Shown: in pieces, positions 7,501 to 13,990 of the stretch
Position numbering within the stretch: the first letter of the stretch is position 1
How the letters are laid out: every line of letters begins with the position of its first letter
From: Rhodanobacteraceae bacterium ZG21-1
Lineage (GTDB): Bacteria > Pseudomonadota > Gammaproteobacteria > Xanthomonadales > Rhodanobacteraceae
Direction: 5' to 3'
Length of the DNA stretch: 64,000 nt
Assembly (NCBI GenBank): GCA_021390615.1
Contig: JAJEJU010000024.1
Coordinates: forward strand, 1,965,428 to 2,029,427
The notes under the pieces: generated by a model
What the model saw: the letters and a program-made list of their open reading frames with translations, nothing else
What the model was told of the DNA's origin: nothing
Databases searched by the model: none
Made by a program: the position numbers and the translations under genes

Positions 7501-9209
7501 GTTTTGGTCAGCGGATTACGCAACACCGAATCCCAGGTGGTGTTAATAGTGCGCTGGAAGGGAATGGATGGATCAGTAAAACCGACCGCCTCGATGCGTT
7601 GCGTTTCCAAGCCCGCGCTGTTGTAGGTGTACTTGGTTTGATTGGCGTTGAAATCGGTAGCCGTGGCCGGGTACCCATTTGCATCGTACGTGCGCGTCAA
7701 CCAAGGTTGCTTGCAAAGGTCGGTGTTGCAAGACACCGAACTGTGCGCCAACTTCAAGCTACCGAATCCATCGTCCTTGCTGCCAATGGTGATGGTCTTA
7801 CCGAGGGGCAGCGTCACCGTGGCGGAGATCGAAGTCGAGTTGACACCCGACATGCTGGCTGCATTTGCTCCACCCGCCTGACTGGTGGAAATCGCCAGGC
7901 CACTCGCGTTGTAGCCCGTGCTTTCGAAGCGCACGCCGGCTTCATCGATCTCGCCGGTCATTGCGTCTGGCAGACTCGCTCCAGAGGTGAGGCTCGATTC
8001 GTTGTAGATATATTGCCGCGTACTGCTATCGGGGTACTGAACTGACGCTAGGAGGCCATTGCTGTAGCTATACGTCAGCGTGCCACCATCCGGCTGGGTG
8101 ACGGTATGCAAGTGGCCGCTACCGTCATAGGTAAATGTCAGCGTGCGGCCGTTAGGATCAGTAACCGTCTGTAGCTGGCCCGAGCTGTTGTAGCTCAATG
8201 ATGTGACCATGCCCGATTTATCAGTGATCGACTGTAACTGGCCCGACGACGAGTAGTGCTCGAACTGGTCGGGACCAGCGATGAAGGCGATATAGCTACC
8301 ATCGCTTTGCTGGGTCAGCGTATCAGCCACGTCGGCGTCAGCGACCCAGGCACCGCTGCTGGCATTGAATTTCACGCCGCTTCCGTCCGGCCTGTTCATT
8401 TGGATATAGGCCGAGCCAGTCCCATCCGGGAACGTGGTGAGAAACGACAAGGTTCGATCAAACGAATGTCGCCACTGAGGCCCTAACGCCGTCGTTTGAA
8501 TCGCTGTTGAACTATTGTAGAAGCGCATGAAGCTCAGCGAGGCCGAACCCGAATAGTCGGTGACTTGCTCGTACTTGTTCCCAGTCGCGGCATCGATCGG
8601 GTCGAGCAGCTTGGTGGTTCCGTAACAGAGGATTCGCCCATCGCCATTCTGAACCCCGTTGCCGCCGTTGCAATCATTCCCATTCCCCTTCAAAGGATCG
8701 CCCTTATAGGCAGACAACTGGATCGTGACCGTGTTCGACGGACATCCCACATTGGGGTTGGTACTCGGCGCGTAGTCGATCTTCACCAGGTAGCCTTGAC
8801 TAGCCGATGTCGCGTCCTTGAGGTAGGTTGATTCGGCCTGACAATCCGCAGGGATGGTGGCAGGATACTCATCAACCAAGTACGTCTTCGCGCTTGCAAT
8901 AGCGTCGTCGACGTCACTGAAGACGTAGATGATCGGGTTATTGTTCGCATCCGTCGCCTGATAGAAATACGGCGGCGCGTAGTGGATCGTCTGCGATTGT
9001 GCAAAGCTGGGAGATACCACGCCAGCCCACAGCGCCATGCCTCCAGCTACGATTGAACCCTGACGCAACCGAATGGCTTCACGCCGCCCTCTTAGCCGCC
9101 TCTGCTTATCACCCGCCGCTGTAATAACGGTGAGTGGAACGAGGGCTCGTGCGATGCTTAATGCCAGTCGTGATTTTCTCGCAAAATCGATTGCCGACCT
9201 TGTATTCAT
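4503..9209 (-). CDS. Rhs/YD-repeat protein with DUF6531 and variable C-terminal tip
   Basis: The gene encodes 1568 residues from the ATG at 9209, which has AAGGAG about 10 bases upstream; an ATG at 9230 is possible but poorly spaced. A long basic N-region and a hydrophobic stretch ending SPSFAQS (near residue 72) look like an extended Sec signal peptide. A DUF6531-like start of the Rhs shell follows (LLDPIDAATGNKYEQVTDYS). Dozens of YD repeats (YDAxGN, YTYDxxNRLT) span the middle. The conserved end of the Rhs core is present: LNLRYPGQYLDAESG, then GRFIQSDPSGLKGG and AYVNSNPFSLVDKSGL. The last ~145 residues are unrelated to the repeats and contain two Gly/Ala-rich hydrophobic stretches, so they may be a toxin tip. 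There is no PAAR domain, so a Sec-dependent surface or secreted role is likelier than a VgrG-loaded T6SS effector. Confidence 0.85.
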   Translation of the reverse strand: MNTRSAIDFARKSRLALSIARALVPLTVITAAGDKQRRLRGRREAIRLRQGSIVAGGMALWAGVVSPSFAQSQTIHYAPPYFYQATDANNNPIIYVFSDVDDAIASAKTYLVDEYPATIPADCQAESTYLKDATSASQGYLVKIDYAPSTNPNVGCPSNTVTIQLSAYKGDPLKGNGNDCNGGNGVQNGDGRILCYGTTKLLDPIDAATGNKYEQVTDYSGSASLSFMRFYNSSTAIQTTALGPQWRHSFDRTLSFLTTFPDGTGSAYIQMNRPDGSGVKFNASSGAWVADADVADTLTQQSDGSYIAFIAGPDQFEHYSSSGQLQSITDKSGMVTSLSYNSSGQLQTVTDPNGRTLTFTYDGSGHLHTVTQPDGGTLTYSYSNGLLASVQYPDSSTRQYIYNESSLTSGASLPDAMTGEIDEAGVRFESTGYNASGLAISTSQAGGANAASMSGVNSTSISATVTLPLGKTITIGSKDDGFGSLKLAHSSVSCNTDLCKQPWLTRTYDANGYPATATDFNANQTKYTYNSAGLETQRIEAVGFTDPSIPFQRTINTTWDSVLRNPLTKTTLDYAGNTVTQEAWAYNTRGQVLAHCQIDPAVSGASGYACGSATNAPAGVRQWTYTYCDAVDTTKCPVVGLELTADGPRTDLADITTFSYYMADSATAHHGDLNSVTDALGHTTTYLSYDGAGRVLSQQDANGVVTTFTYYPRGWLKTRSVGGATTSFTYTAYGALKTVTDPDSVTITYGYDGAHRLTDITDALGNHVHYTLDAAGDRTSENTYATGSTTASRTLTRQFNTLGQLTKIIDGVNHTVFDASGTGAGGNPTGYDPQGNLQFTQDAFGKQTLNQYDALNRPWQVMDDYSGLSSATQFTTTITLRDALDRLVTVTDPSQHATTYTYDGLSNQTSTKSPDAGTISSTFDAAGNVVTQTDARGIVATRTYDAVSRLTSTSYSDNAQTSDNATYTYDEANSTTGCATSYPLGRLTRMVESAVTTVYCYDARGNVTRKQQITSAGTDNTAYSYTSANRLSGITYPSGTQASYAFDADGRIQSITLTPPGGSASLAVSNITYLPLGPISGYTLGNGQTVTRAYDANYALTDLTSPALNLHFSRDLMGNINAEGSAPGASPAAESYTYDPLYRLTGITQGSTNIETLTYNQTGDRTSKTGGGLATGTYTYAFSPTPSHRLAYIGSAARTYDANGNMTGNSSGGQTWGYGYNGRNRLTVVQVGGSTVGTYAYNALGQRIQKVATTPVAITQRFGYDEQNHLIGEYAIGNNRDTIWADDLPIATVDSGGSSSVVAYITADHLDTPRAVSDVSGNLLWQWSWLGNPFGEVAPTSSTGYTLNLRYPGQYLDAESGMAHNGYRDYDATVGRFIQSDPSGLKGGISTYAYVNSNPFSLVDKSGLQAYYPPQWGGISPGPYALIPTQVCPLKYGTSDSPNASRLYNPQLAYNMGMMGQVGGAISIAGAFAVTANTIGFPETELSESALLFEFGETGEAAMGSEGVNFMKLLDGFAGEPGGSWATIGLAGAPYGFIPGAIVGFMITTPMAPPDEVRQVQAGTLPHN

Positions 9210-9254
9210 AATGTGCGACTCCTTGCTCATTCCGAATTAATGACGGTGTTCTTA

Positions 9255-10031
9255 CTAGCGGACCTCTATTAACGGCCGTTCGGCCATCGTCGCGTCAGGC
9301 GACGATTTTTCTGCTATCAATCCATCGGTCACCACACACCCGTTCTTGCCTGCCGCCTTCGCCATGTAAAGCGCCTGATCGGCGGCTTGGATCAGCCAGT
9401 CGCCGCCCTCCCCTATACCTAACGCGATGCCTATACTCGCGCTCAGGTGAGCGATGAACTGCCCCTGCCGACCGATCAGCGTGTACGGTTCGGCCAGGAT
9501 TGATCTGAGCTGCTGACCCCGCTCAGACAGCACTTCCTTATCCGAGACGTTTTCGAGAATCATGGCGAACTCATCGCCGCCGAAACGCGCCACGATGTCG
9601 CATACACGAAGGTTGCTGCGGAGTCGCGAAGCGACAACCTGGAGTAACGCATCCCCGGCTAGATGACCGTGCTCGTCGTTGACTGCCTTGAAGCCATCAA
9701 GATCAACTAGCACTAACGCGAAGCCCGTGCCGCGACCCAGCGCGTTACGCCTTGCTTCCTTTAAACGTCGCTGGAATAGAACGCGGTTCGGCAGACCTGT
9801 GAGCATGTCGTGGGTGGCCTGGTGCTCCAGTGCTCGTTGGGCATCAATCTGCGGCTTCTGACCATGCCTCACGGCAAGGACGATCATCGGCACAAAGACC
9901 GCGATCAGGATGATGGGCCGCCACTCCACGTTGCCGAGTCGCAAACTGGCAACCAGCACAACAGCAATGAGCACCAAGGCTATGGCGCGCTGCCTCTGGT
10001 AGAAGTTCTCCTGAAGGTCTTTCCCTGCCAC
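9255..10031 (-). CDS. Membrane-anchored diguanylate cyclase (GGDEF domain)
   Basis: GGDEF proteins make cyclic di-GMP from two GTP. Two N-terminal membrane helices (IALVLIAVVLVASL and IILIAVFVPMIVLAV) are followed by a GGDEF domain starting at HDMLTGLPNR and carrying the intact active-site motif RFGGDEFAMIL. The end of the domain is also canonical (SIGIALG, then ADQALYMAKAAGKN). I chose a GTG at 10031 (258 residues) because GGCGGGG lies about 8 bases upstream. The ATG at 10067 falls inside the -10 box of the best promoter and would not be in the transcript. No RxxD inhibitory site is obvious upstream of GGDEF. The gene is divergent from the Xre regulator gene and may share its operator. Confidence 0.85.
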   Translation of the reverse strand: MAGKDLQENFYQRQRAIALVLIAVVLVASLRLGNVEWRPIILIAVFVPMIVLAVRHGQKPQIDAQRALEHQATHDMLTGLPNRVLFQRRLKEARRNALGRGTGFALVLVDLDGFKAVNDEHGHLAGDALLQVVASRLRSNLRVCDIVARFGGDEFAMILENVSDKEVLSERGQQLRSILAEPYTLIGRQGQFIAHLSASIGIALGIGEGGDWLIQAADQALYMAKAAGKNGCVVTDGLIAEKSSPDATMAERPLIEVR

Positions 10032-10062
10032 GCGGCATCCCCGCCAGCTATACCCTGGCGGG

Positions 10063-10103
10063 AACATACACCCAAATGCGTAAGTGTCAACACACTTCAG
10101 TGT
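10063..10103. promoter_or_regulatory. Divergent promoter region with overlapping palindromic operators
   Basis: On the minus strand TTGACA (10090-10085), a 16-base spacer and TATGTT (10068-10063) form a good sigma-70 promoter for the GGDEF gene. Across the -35 box lies the perfect palindrome AAGTGTcaacACACTT (10082-10097). It overlaps a second perfect palindrome, ACACTTCAGTGT (10092-10103). Together they give three alternating AGTGT/ACACT half-sites. A weaker plus-strand promoter for the regulator gene (TTGCTG, 17 bases, TAACTT) starts at about 10104. The layout suggests that the adjacent Xre-family protein represses both directions. Confidence 0.6.
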
Positions 10104-10138
10104 TTGCTGTGGTATGGGGCCACCTGTAACTTGCCGCC

Positions 10139-10465
10139 ATGACCGCACACACTACGCTGGCAGAGCGACTGGTGCTGGCGAGGACCAAGCGGGGGCTATC
10201 ACAGAATGCGCTTGCCGAGCTAGCTGGAATGGCTCAGCAAACCGTCTCTAAGCTTGAACTTGGAACTATCGACGGCACGAGGCGTATGGCTACACTTGCG
10301 CATATCCTCGGCGTTAACGCTTACTGGCTAGAATCAGGCATCGGTTCGATGGAAGAATCGGGGTCTTTAAGCCACGAAGAACGTATATTGCTCGATGCCT
10401 TTCGCGAAAAGACACCGCTTCAACGCAAGGGAATCTTGGCTTTCCTAGCCCCAGGAAAACTCTAA
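10139..10465 (+). CDS. Xre/Cro-type helix-turn-helix transcriptional regulator
   Basis: The protein has 108 residues. Residues 6-62 form a typical Cro/C1-type HTH: LAERLVLARTKRGLSQNALA, then AGMAQQTVSKLELG, ending at LGVNAYWLESG. The remaining ~45 residues (LSHEERILLDAFREKTPLQR) resemble the short C-terminal helices of phage-type repressors without a LexA-like peptidase. Its stop overlaps the ATG of the next gene (TAATG), so the two form an operon. Palindromes just upstream make autoregulation likely. Short HTH genes of this kind are common in mobile elements and also control anti-CRISPR operons, but nothing proves that role here. Confidence 0.85.
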   Translation: MTAHTTLAERLVLARTKRGLSQNALAELAGMAQQTVSKLELGTIDGTRRMATLAHILGVNAYWLESGIGSMEESGSLSHEERILLDAFREKTPLQRKGILAFLAPGKL

Positions 10466-10743
10466 TGGACGAGCCTTCTGTAATCGCGCCGCGACCCACC
10501 CGAAGAATTCTATCCGGCCTCAGCTTCCTCATCGGGCTGCTTACCATGACGTTCGTTCAGAACGTCATCAAAGAAAACTGGATTCCATGCGTAGGATCAC
10601 TGCTCGGCATCTTGGACGTTGCAGTCCTGCATTGGTGGCTTGAGCGCGAGATACCGCGCAGCGTCGATATCATTTCCTCGGAACTTGCCCATCTGCCTGA
10701 AGGGCAGCGGTCAGGCTTGCAAACCTACCTGACCGATAAGTAA
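10465..10743 (+). CDS. Small membrane protein co-transcribed with the Xre regulator
   Basis: The gene encodes 92 residues and starts on the last base of the regulator's stop codon (TAATG). Two hydrophobic segments (ILSGLSFLIGLLTMTFV, about residues 15-31, and WIPCVGSLLGILDVAVLHWW, about 39-58) are followed by a soluble acidic tail. I do not recognise the family. The coupled position implies a product whose dose is set by the regulator, and small membrane proteins in this position can be toxins, sensors or anti-defence factors. The mini-CRISPR-like array begins 25 bases after its stop and could be on the same transcript. Confidence 0.65.
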   Translation: MDEPSVIAPRPTRRILSGLSFLIGLLTMTFVQNVIKENWIPCVGSLLGILDVAVLHWWLEREIPRSVDIISSELAHLPEGQRSGLQTYLTDK

Positions 10744-10767
10744 GACGTCATTAGCCGCCAATCTCGC

Positions 10768-10855
10768 CTAATCTGCCACGCAGGCAACTAAGAAGCGTTT
10801 GGGGACGCAGCGAAGGCACTGGCCATCGTTCACTGCCGCGCAGGCAGCTTCAAAT
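10768..10855 (+). CRISPR. Orphan type I-F-like mini-array: two repeats, one 32-base spacer
   Basis: The second repeat (10828-10855) begins GTTCACTGCCGCGCAGGCAG, matching the I-F consensus including the 5-bp CTGCC/GGCAG stem with a 5-base loop recognised by Cas6f (Csy4). Its last 8 bases have drifted. The first repeat (10768-10795) has drifted at its 5-prime end but keeps TGCCACGCAGGCA and a near-perfect 5-prime handle, CTAAGAAG (consensus CTAAGAAA). The two CTGCC cores are exactly 60 bases apart, the I-F unit of 28+32, leaving a 32-base spacer at 10796-10827. There are no further units at +60 or -60, and no cas genes or clear leader. It could be an array remnant, a CreA-like or Racr-like guide mimic, or chance. 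The exact period argues against chance. Confidence 0.65.
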
Positions 10856-11409
10856 CACTGAGGCGACCGGACCCCAACACACTCCGGCGGCTGACATTTT
10901 GAAACGGCGGCGCTCTTGTAGAGCTGATTGTTCCAATGCAGATGCCCATCTGCATCCATCGCTACTGTCACTGCGACCGTGTCGTCCCGATAGACCAGCT
11001 GTGTCGGCAGGAGGTTGGCCTTTGCCGCGACAGTAGGTGTCGGAGTCACGTTGACACACTCGGGAGGCTCGCAGGAGGCAGCCATGACGACTCCGCTTTG
11101 CAGGGCCAACTTCGGAGTGGAATCATCCTGTGGCGTCGTGGCTCGCTGCATGTCAGCTCCCATAGGCAACACCAAGAACTGATCGCCCGCATTCGCAACC
11201 ACTTCTCGCACGTTTCCACTCAAGTCATTCACTTGGATGTACTTCACGCCTGACTGGCTAAACACATAGACGTGCCAATTAGGGCTGCTGCTTACGTCAG
11301 CCGCATTCGGCCAATGACTTCCAAGGCCACTTTGCTGCCCCATGACCTGGCTAGCAAAGCAGATACTCAGGACCATGGCGAAGCCCATAAAACCTTTGCG
11401 TTTCAACAT
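10855..11409 (-). CDS. Exported protein with two CxPPECV motifs, unknown function
   Basis: The gene encodes 184 residues from the ATG at 11409, which has GGAGGAGCC just upstream; a longer frame to 11445 lacks a ribosome site. An N-terminal signal peptide (KGFMGFAMVLSICFASQVMG) predicts export. Two copies of a short cysteine motif, CEPPECVNV (middle) and CQPPECVGV (last 15 residues), could form disulfides in the periplasm. The rest has no recognisable domain. The stop codon overlaps the end of the CRISPR-like array on the other strand. It is downstream of the MASE1 gene and may be co-transcribed with it (58-base gap). Confidence 0.65.
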   Translation of the reverse strand: MLKRKGFMGFAMVLSICFASQVMGQQSGLGSHWPNAADVSSSPNWHVYVFSQSGVKYIQVNDLSGNVREVVANAGDQFLVLPMGADMQRATTPQDDSTPKLALQSGVVMAASCEPPECVNVTPTPTVAAKANLLPTQLVYRDDTVAVTVAMDADGHLHWNNQLYKSAAVSKCQPPECVGVRSPQ

Positions 11410-11467
11410 GGCTCCTCCGGAACAACGAATGAAAGTAGTGAGCACCTGCCTATCATCGCTTCACCAT

Positions 11468-12373
11468 CTAGTGAGCAAGTGCCTGATCTAAGCGAGTGAC
11501 AGAGATTCGCGCCCCCAACAACAACCAGACCGTGCTCGACAGGAGCATCAATGTCTGCGTTCCTAACGTAATCGGATCGTACAGCGAAGGCATCGAAAGT
11601 ACGATGCCAAGGTTCGCCAGTACGCACGCCAGACCCGCACCTTGCCACCCATAGCGCACGGCAAACCAAACAGGCGCGGCCAACATGATAATCTGACCAA
11701 CATGCCTTACTTGCACCGAATGCGAATAGCCTATGACATACCCAAGCAGGTACAAGAGCGGCACTAGGAACGCTACTGATGCAAGTAACACGGGACTTCG
11801 CGTTATGCGCCTACGAATGTTCCGCATGTCGCCCTCGCTATACATCCATAGCACGAGCGGCACGACCATGAAGATCCCCAAGCCAGTTCCAAGGAACCAA
11901 AGATACGTGAAGTAAGAAGCCTTGGCGGGCCAGCCCAACGCCGGTTGCAGCCCCTGCATCAGTGCATATTGCAATACCTCGGCACTTGTCGAAAGAACAA
12001 CTGCAGCTGCAATGCACTGGAACAAAGCAGTGACAGACACGTTCCTGTGTTCGTCCATGACCGGCCGATGCTTACGAAACCACGACACCGAAAGCATATT
12101 CGCTGTTATCGGCACGAGTAAGAAGGCCAATGCCCAAGGCACTCCGCGCGCGCTGCTACATACGTAAGCCGTCTCTCCGGCAGCGATGATCTCGCCTGCA
12201 AACAGCGACGGCCAATAGCGAGGAGGCACCAGCAGTAAACAGGCAAGCCGGAAGCCAGCAGTGAGCTGCCAATGGGATATCAGTGAAAGGCGCAACAAAG
12301 CATAGATTGCTGCATAAGCTGCGGTAATCCAAAGATAGTGAAACCAGGGCCGGTTCCATCTTGTGGTGTACAT
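11468..12373 (-). CDS. MASE1-type integral membrane protein
   Basis: The gene encodes 301 residues from the ATG at 12373, with GGAGGAG about 9 bases upstream. About eight hydrophobic helices span the protein. The order of features (GFRLACLLLVPPRYWPSLFA near the start, LWFLGTGLGIFMVVPLVLWM in the middle) matches the MASE1 sensory domain. MASE1 is normally fused to histidine kinase, GGDEF or EAL output domains, whereas this protein ends directly after the membrane part. It may therefore act as a stand-alone sensor, possibly with the GGDEF protein 2 kb away, or be a truncated form. The partner is inferred. Confidence 0.7.
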   Translation of the reverse strand: MYTTRWNRPWFHYLWITAAYAAIYALLRLSLISHWQLTAGFRLACLLLVPPRYWPSLFAGEIIAAGETAYVCSSARGVPWALAFLLVPITANMLSVSWFRKHRPVMDEHRNVSVTALFQCIAAAVVLSTSAEVLQYALMQGLQPALGWPAKASYFTYLWFLGTGLGIFMVVPLVLWMYSEGDMRNIRRRITRSPVLLASVAFLVPLLYLLGYVIGYSHSVQVRHVGQIIMLAAPVWFAVRYGWQGAGLACVLANLGIVLSMPSLYDPITLGTQTLMLLSSTVWLLLGARISVTRLDQALAH

Positions 12374-12749
12374 CCCGTTAGCTCCTCCTACAGCCAAACC
12401 GCCTTCTCTGTTGCATTGTCTTGCTGGCAGCCGCTGGCGCCCTAAAACCCCTTCTTGCACTATCATTACAGGCGCTGATTGAAATCAATCAGCAACTAGA
12501 CGTAGTGCTAACCCGGTCACGGTCTTCTTCGAAAGTGTTCCAGCGGCTTGAGGATTCGCAAAAAATTCCGATTGCCGACAAGCAAGCCATAAATTGCACA
12601 CCCATTCGTCCTTGCTAACAAACACCATCACAGCACCGTGATGAGAAACTCCCCATGGCAACACTCGCCTTCGATTGCTTACGAAAAATGCAAGGTCATC
12701 ACCAGGCACACTAGTTTCCACGCGCACCCAACCACCTAAATCCACTGTC
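12374..12749. other. Intergenic stretch without a supported gene
   Basis: This AT-richer stretch separates the MASE1 gene from the end of the primase operon. One 86-codon minus-strand frame (12485-12745, GTG start) is open, but it has no ribosome binding site and no recognisable domain. No tRNA, hairpin with a T-run or repeat was found. It may contain the junction between two insertions. Confidence 0.35.
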
Positions 12750-13376
12750 TTATCGGGCCCTTTTCAACCCCTCCAAGCGCGCCAGCAATCGCAGCACGCT
12801 CGTGTCCGAGGCCGCCAGAGCCAGATCCCGCGCCGCATGTTTCTGGAACGTGCGCTCACGCATCCGCTTGGGCTTGACCGGCTCGTCAAACAGCGTGCTG
12901 AAGGTATCGCCGATCTTTTCGCGGATCGCCCAGCGCTGCCGGTTGATGCGGTCCGCACCGCTGTCGCGCTGACTTGCATAGGTCGGTCGCGGCCGGATCG
13001 CCTCACGATGGCAGAACAGGTCAATGCCCTCCCACTTGTAGACGACTTGGGCGCGTCGTCTGGTGTAGGGGCAGCAATGCAGGTACCAGCGCCGGCCACC
13101 GTAGTGCAGCGGGATCGACGACAACGCCAGACGGCAGATCACGTCCTTGCGCTTGCCTGGCTCCCCACTGGGTAACGCATAGGAAAGGGTGAGCGTACCG
13201 GTGCTCCCACTCCACTCGCCGCAGTAACTCACCGCACTGATGCGCTTGCCCGTGTGGGTATCGGTCCATTGCCAGGTGCCCGTCGTGGTCGTACCCACCC
13301 GCAGCGAACCGCAGGCCAGCATCCGTCGCAGGTCGAGTTTCAACGCCGATTCGAGATGAGGACGCCAGCCGCTCAT
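12750..13376 (-). CDS. Hypothetical zinc-ribbon-like protein of integrative elements
   Basis: The gene encodes 208 residues from the ATG at 13376, which overlaps the preceding stop (ATGA). The central pattern (IPLHYGGRRWYLHCCPYTRR, then YASQRD) matches a widespread uncharacterised family in which GGRRWxFxCP is followed by a second CxxC knuckle. Here the second pair is incomplete (FCHRE), so the zinc ribbon may be degenerate. The C-terminal third is basic and helical. It is the last gene of the AlpA-primase operon. A nucleic-acid-binding accessory role is likely, but the family has no established function that I know of. Confidence 0.65.
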   Translation of the reverse strand: MSGWRPHLESALKLDLRRMLACGSLRVGTTTTGTWQWTDTHTGKRISAVSYCGEWSGSTGTLTLSYALPSGEPGKRKDVICRLALSSIPLHYGGRRWYLHCCPYTRRRAQVVYKWEGIDLFCHREAIRPRPTYASQRDSGADRINRQRWAIREKIGDTFSTLFDEPVKPKRMRERTFQKHAARDLALAASDTSVLRLLARLEGLKRAR

Positions 13377-13990
13377 ACCGCGTCGCCGGGCTGAAACGCC
13401 GCACACGCATGCGACGCCATCGGATAGTGCGTGCCATGCCCTAGCCCACAACCACCAACACCCGCCCCGGGGTGAATCGCGTCGGCCAGAGCATGTTGAC
13501 ACCCTTCGCAGCGGATCGACGGGCGCGGGACATCGCTGCCGGTCTTGCGCACCAAGCACCAGGGACATCCCAGCGCCCGCGGCCAGCCTCGTACCACTGG
13601 CAGCACGGCAGCAACCGTCGGTGGCACCCATACCGGACCGCAGCCTTGGCAGAGGATGGCCGCCGTATGGTCCAAAGGCACCCGGCCTGCCCAACGCATC
13701 GCCGTGGCCTCCAGCATGGCCAGGTAGGTGCGAAGCTGAGCCTCATCCAGTCCCAGGCAACCAGCGATGTCCTGATCATGCAGGCGGTGAATAAGCGCCG
13801 GGTCGCCGCCGTGACGCTCAACCAGGGTCAGCAGGTGCTGGCGAAGCGTTGAAAGCGGATGTTGGCTACTGTCTCGCTGCGATTCCTGCGATTCCTGCGA
13901 TTCGATCCCCAGGGGCTGGCTCGGAATCGCAGCAATCGCGGAAATCGCAGGAAGGCCTGCGCGTTTGCGCAACTCGGCCAGGGCACTCAT
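13373..13990 (-). CDS. Hypothetical cysteine-rich protein of the primase operon
   Basis: The gene encodes 205 residues starting at the ATG at 13990, overlapping the stop of the primase gene (TGATG). Residues 10-40 include a low-complexity SQESQ-type tract encoded by three exact DNA 9-mers. The middle (TLVERHGGDPALIHRLHDQD) is helical. The C-terminal half has paired cysteines (CQGC, CPWC, CEGC) suggesting one or two zinc knuckles. It overlaps the next gene by 4 bases. The position suggests an accessory replication or transcription role in the element. I do not recognise a named family. Confidence 0.65.
   Translation of the reverse strand: MSALAELRKRAGLPAISAIAAIPSQPLGIESQESQESQRDSSQHPLSTLRQHLLTLVERHGGDPALIHRLHDQDIAGCLGLDEAQLRTYLAMLEATAMRWAGRVPLDHTAAILCQGCGPVWVPPTVAAVLPVVRGWPRALGCPWCLVRKTGSDVPRPSIRCEGCQHALADAIHPGAGVGGCGLGHGTHYPMASHACAAFQPGDAV
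13877..13950. repeat. Iteron-like 9-mers: three direct plus three inverted copies
   Basis: Three exact tandem CTGCGATTC units lie at 13877-13903. Twenty bases further on, three units in inverted orientation (GAATCGCAG, CAATCGCGG, AAATCGCAG) lie at 13924-13950. All are in codon phase within the minus-strand gene and encode ESQ-type and SAI/AAI-type tripeptides. The arrangement resembles replication iterons beside a primase gene or a long stem. A purely protein-level low-complexity origin is the alternative. Confidence 0.6.

Noticed and set aside
5283..8045. Long plus-strand frames opposite the Rhs gene (for example 5877-6572 and 7164-8045)
   Set aside because: They are antisense shadows of GC-rich YD repeats, with no ribosome site and arginine/histidine-rich composition.
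10067..10148. N-terminal extension of the GGDEF protein to 10148 or 10067
   Set aside because: It would overlap the divergent regulator gene or lie within the promoter -10 box.
10693..10707. A third CTGCC/GGCAG hairpin with 5-base loop near the end of the small membrane gene
   Set aside because: It is 80 bases, not 60, from the next repeat core, and its flanks do not match the I-F repeat; likely coincidence.
12485..12745. 86-codon minus-strand frame between the MASE1 gene and the primase operon
   Set aside because: GTG start, no ribosome binding site and no recognisable domain; kept only as an uncertain intergenic note.
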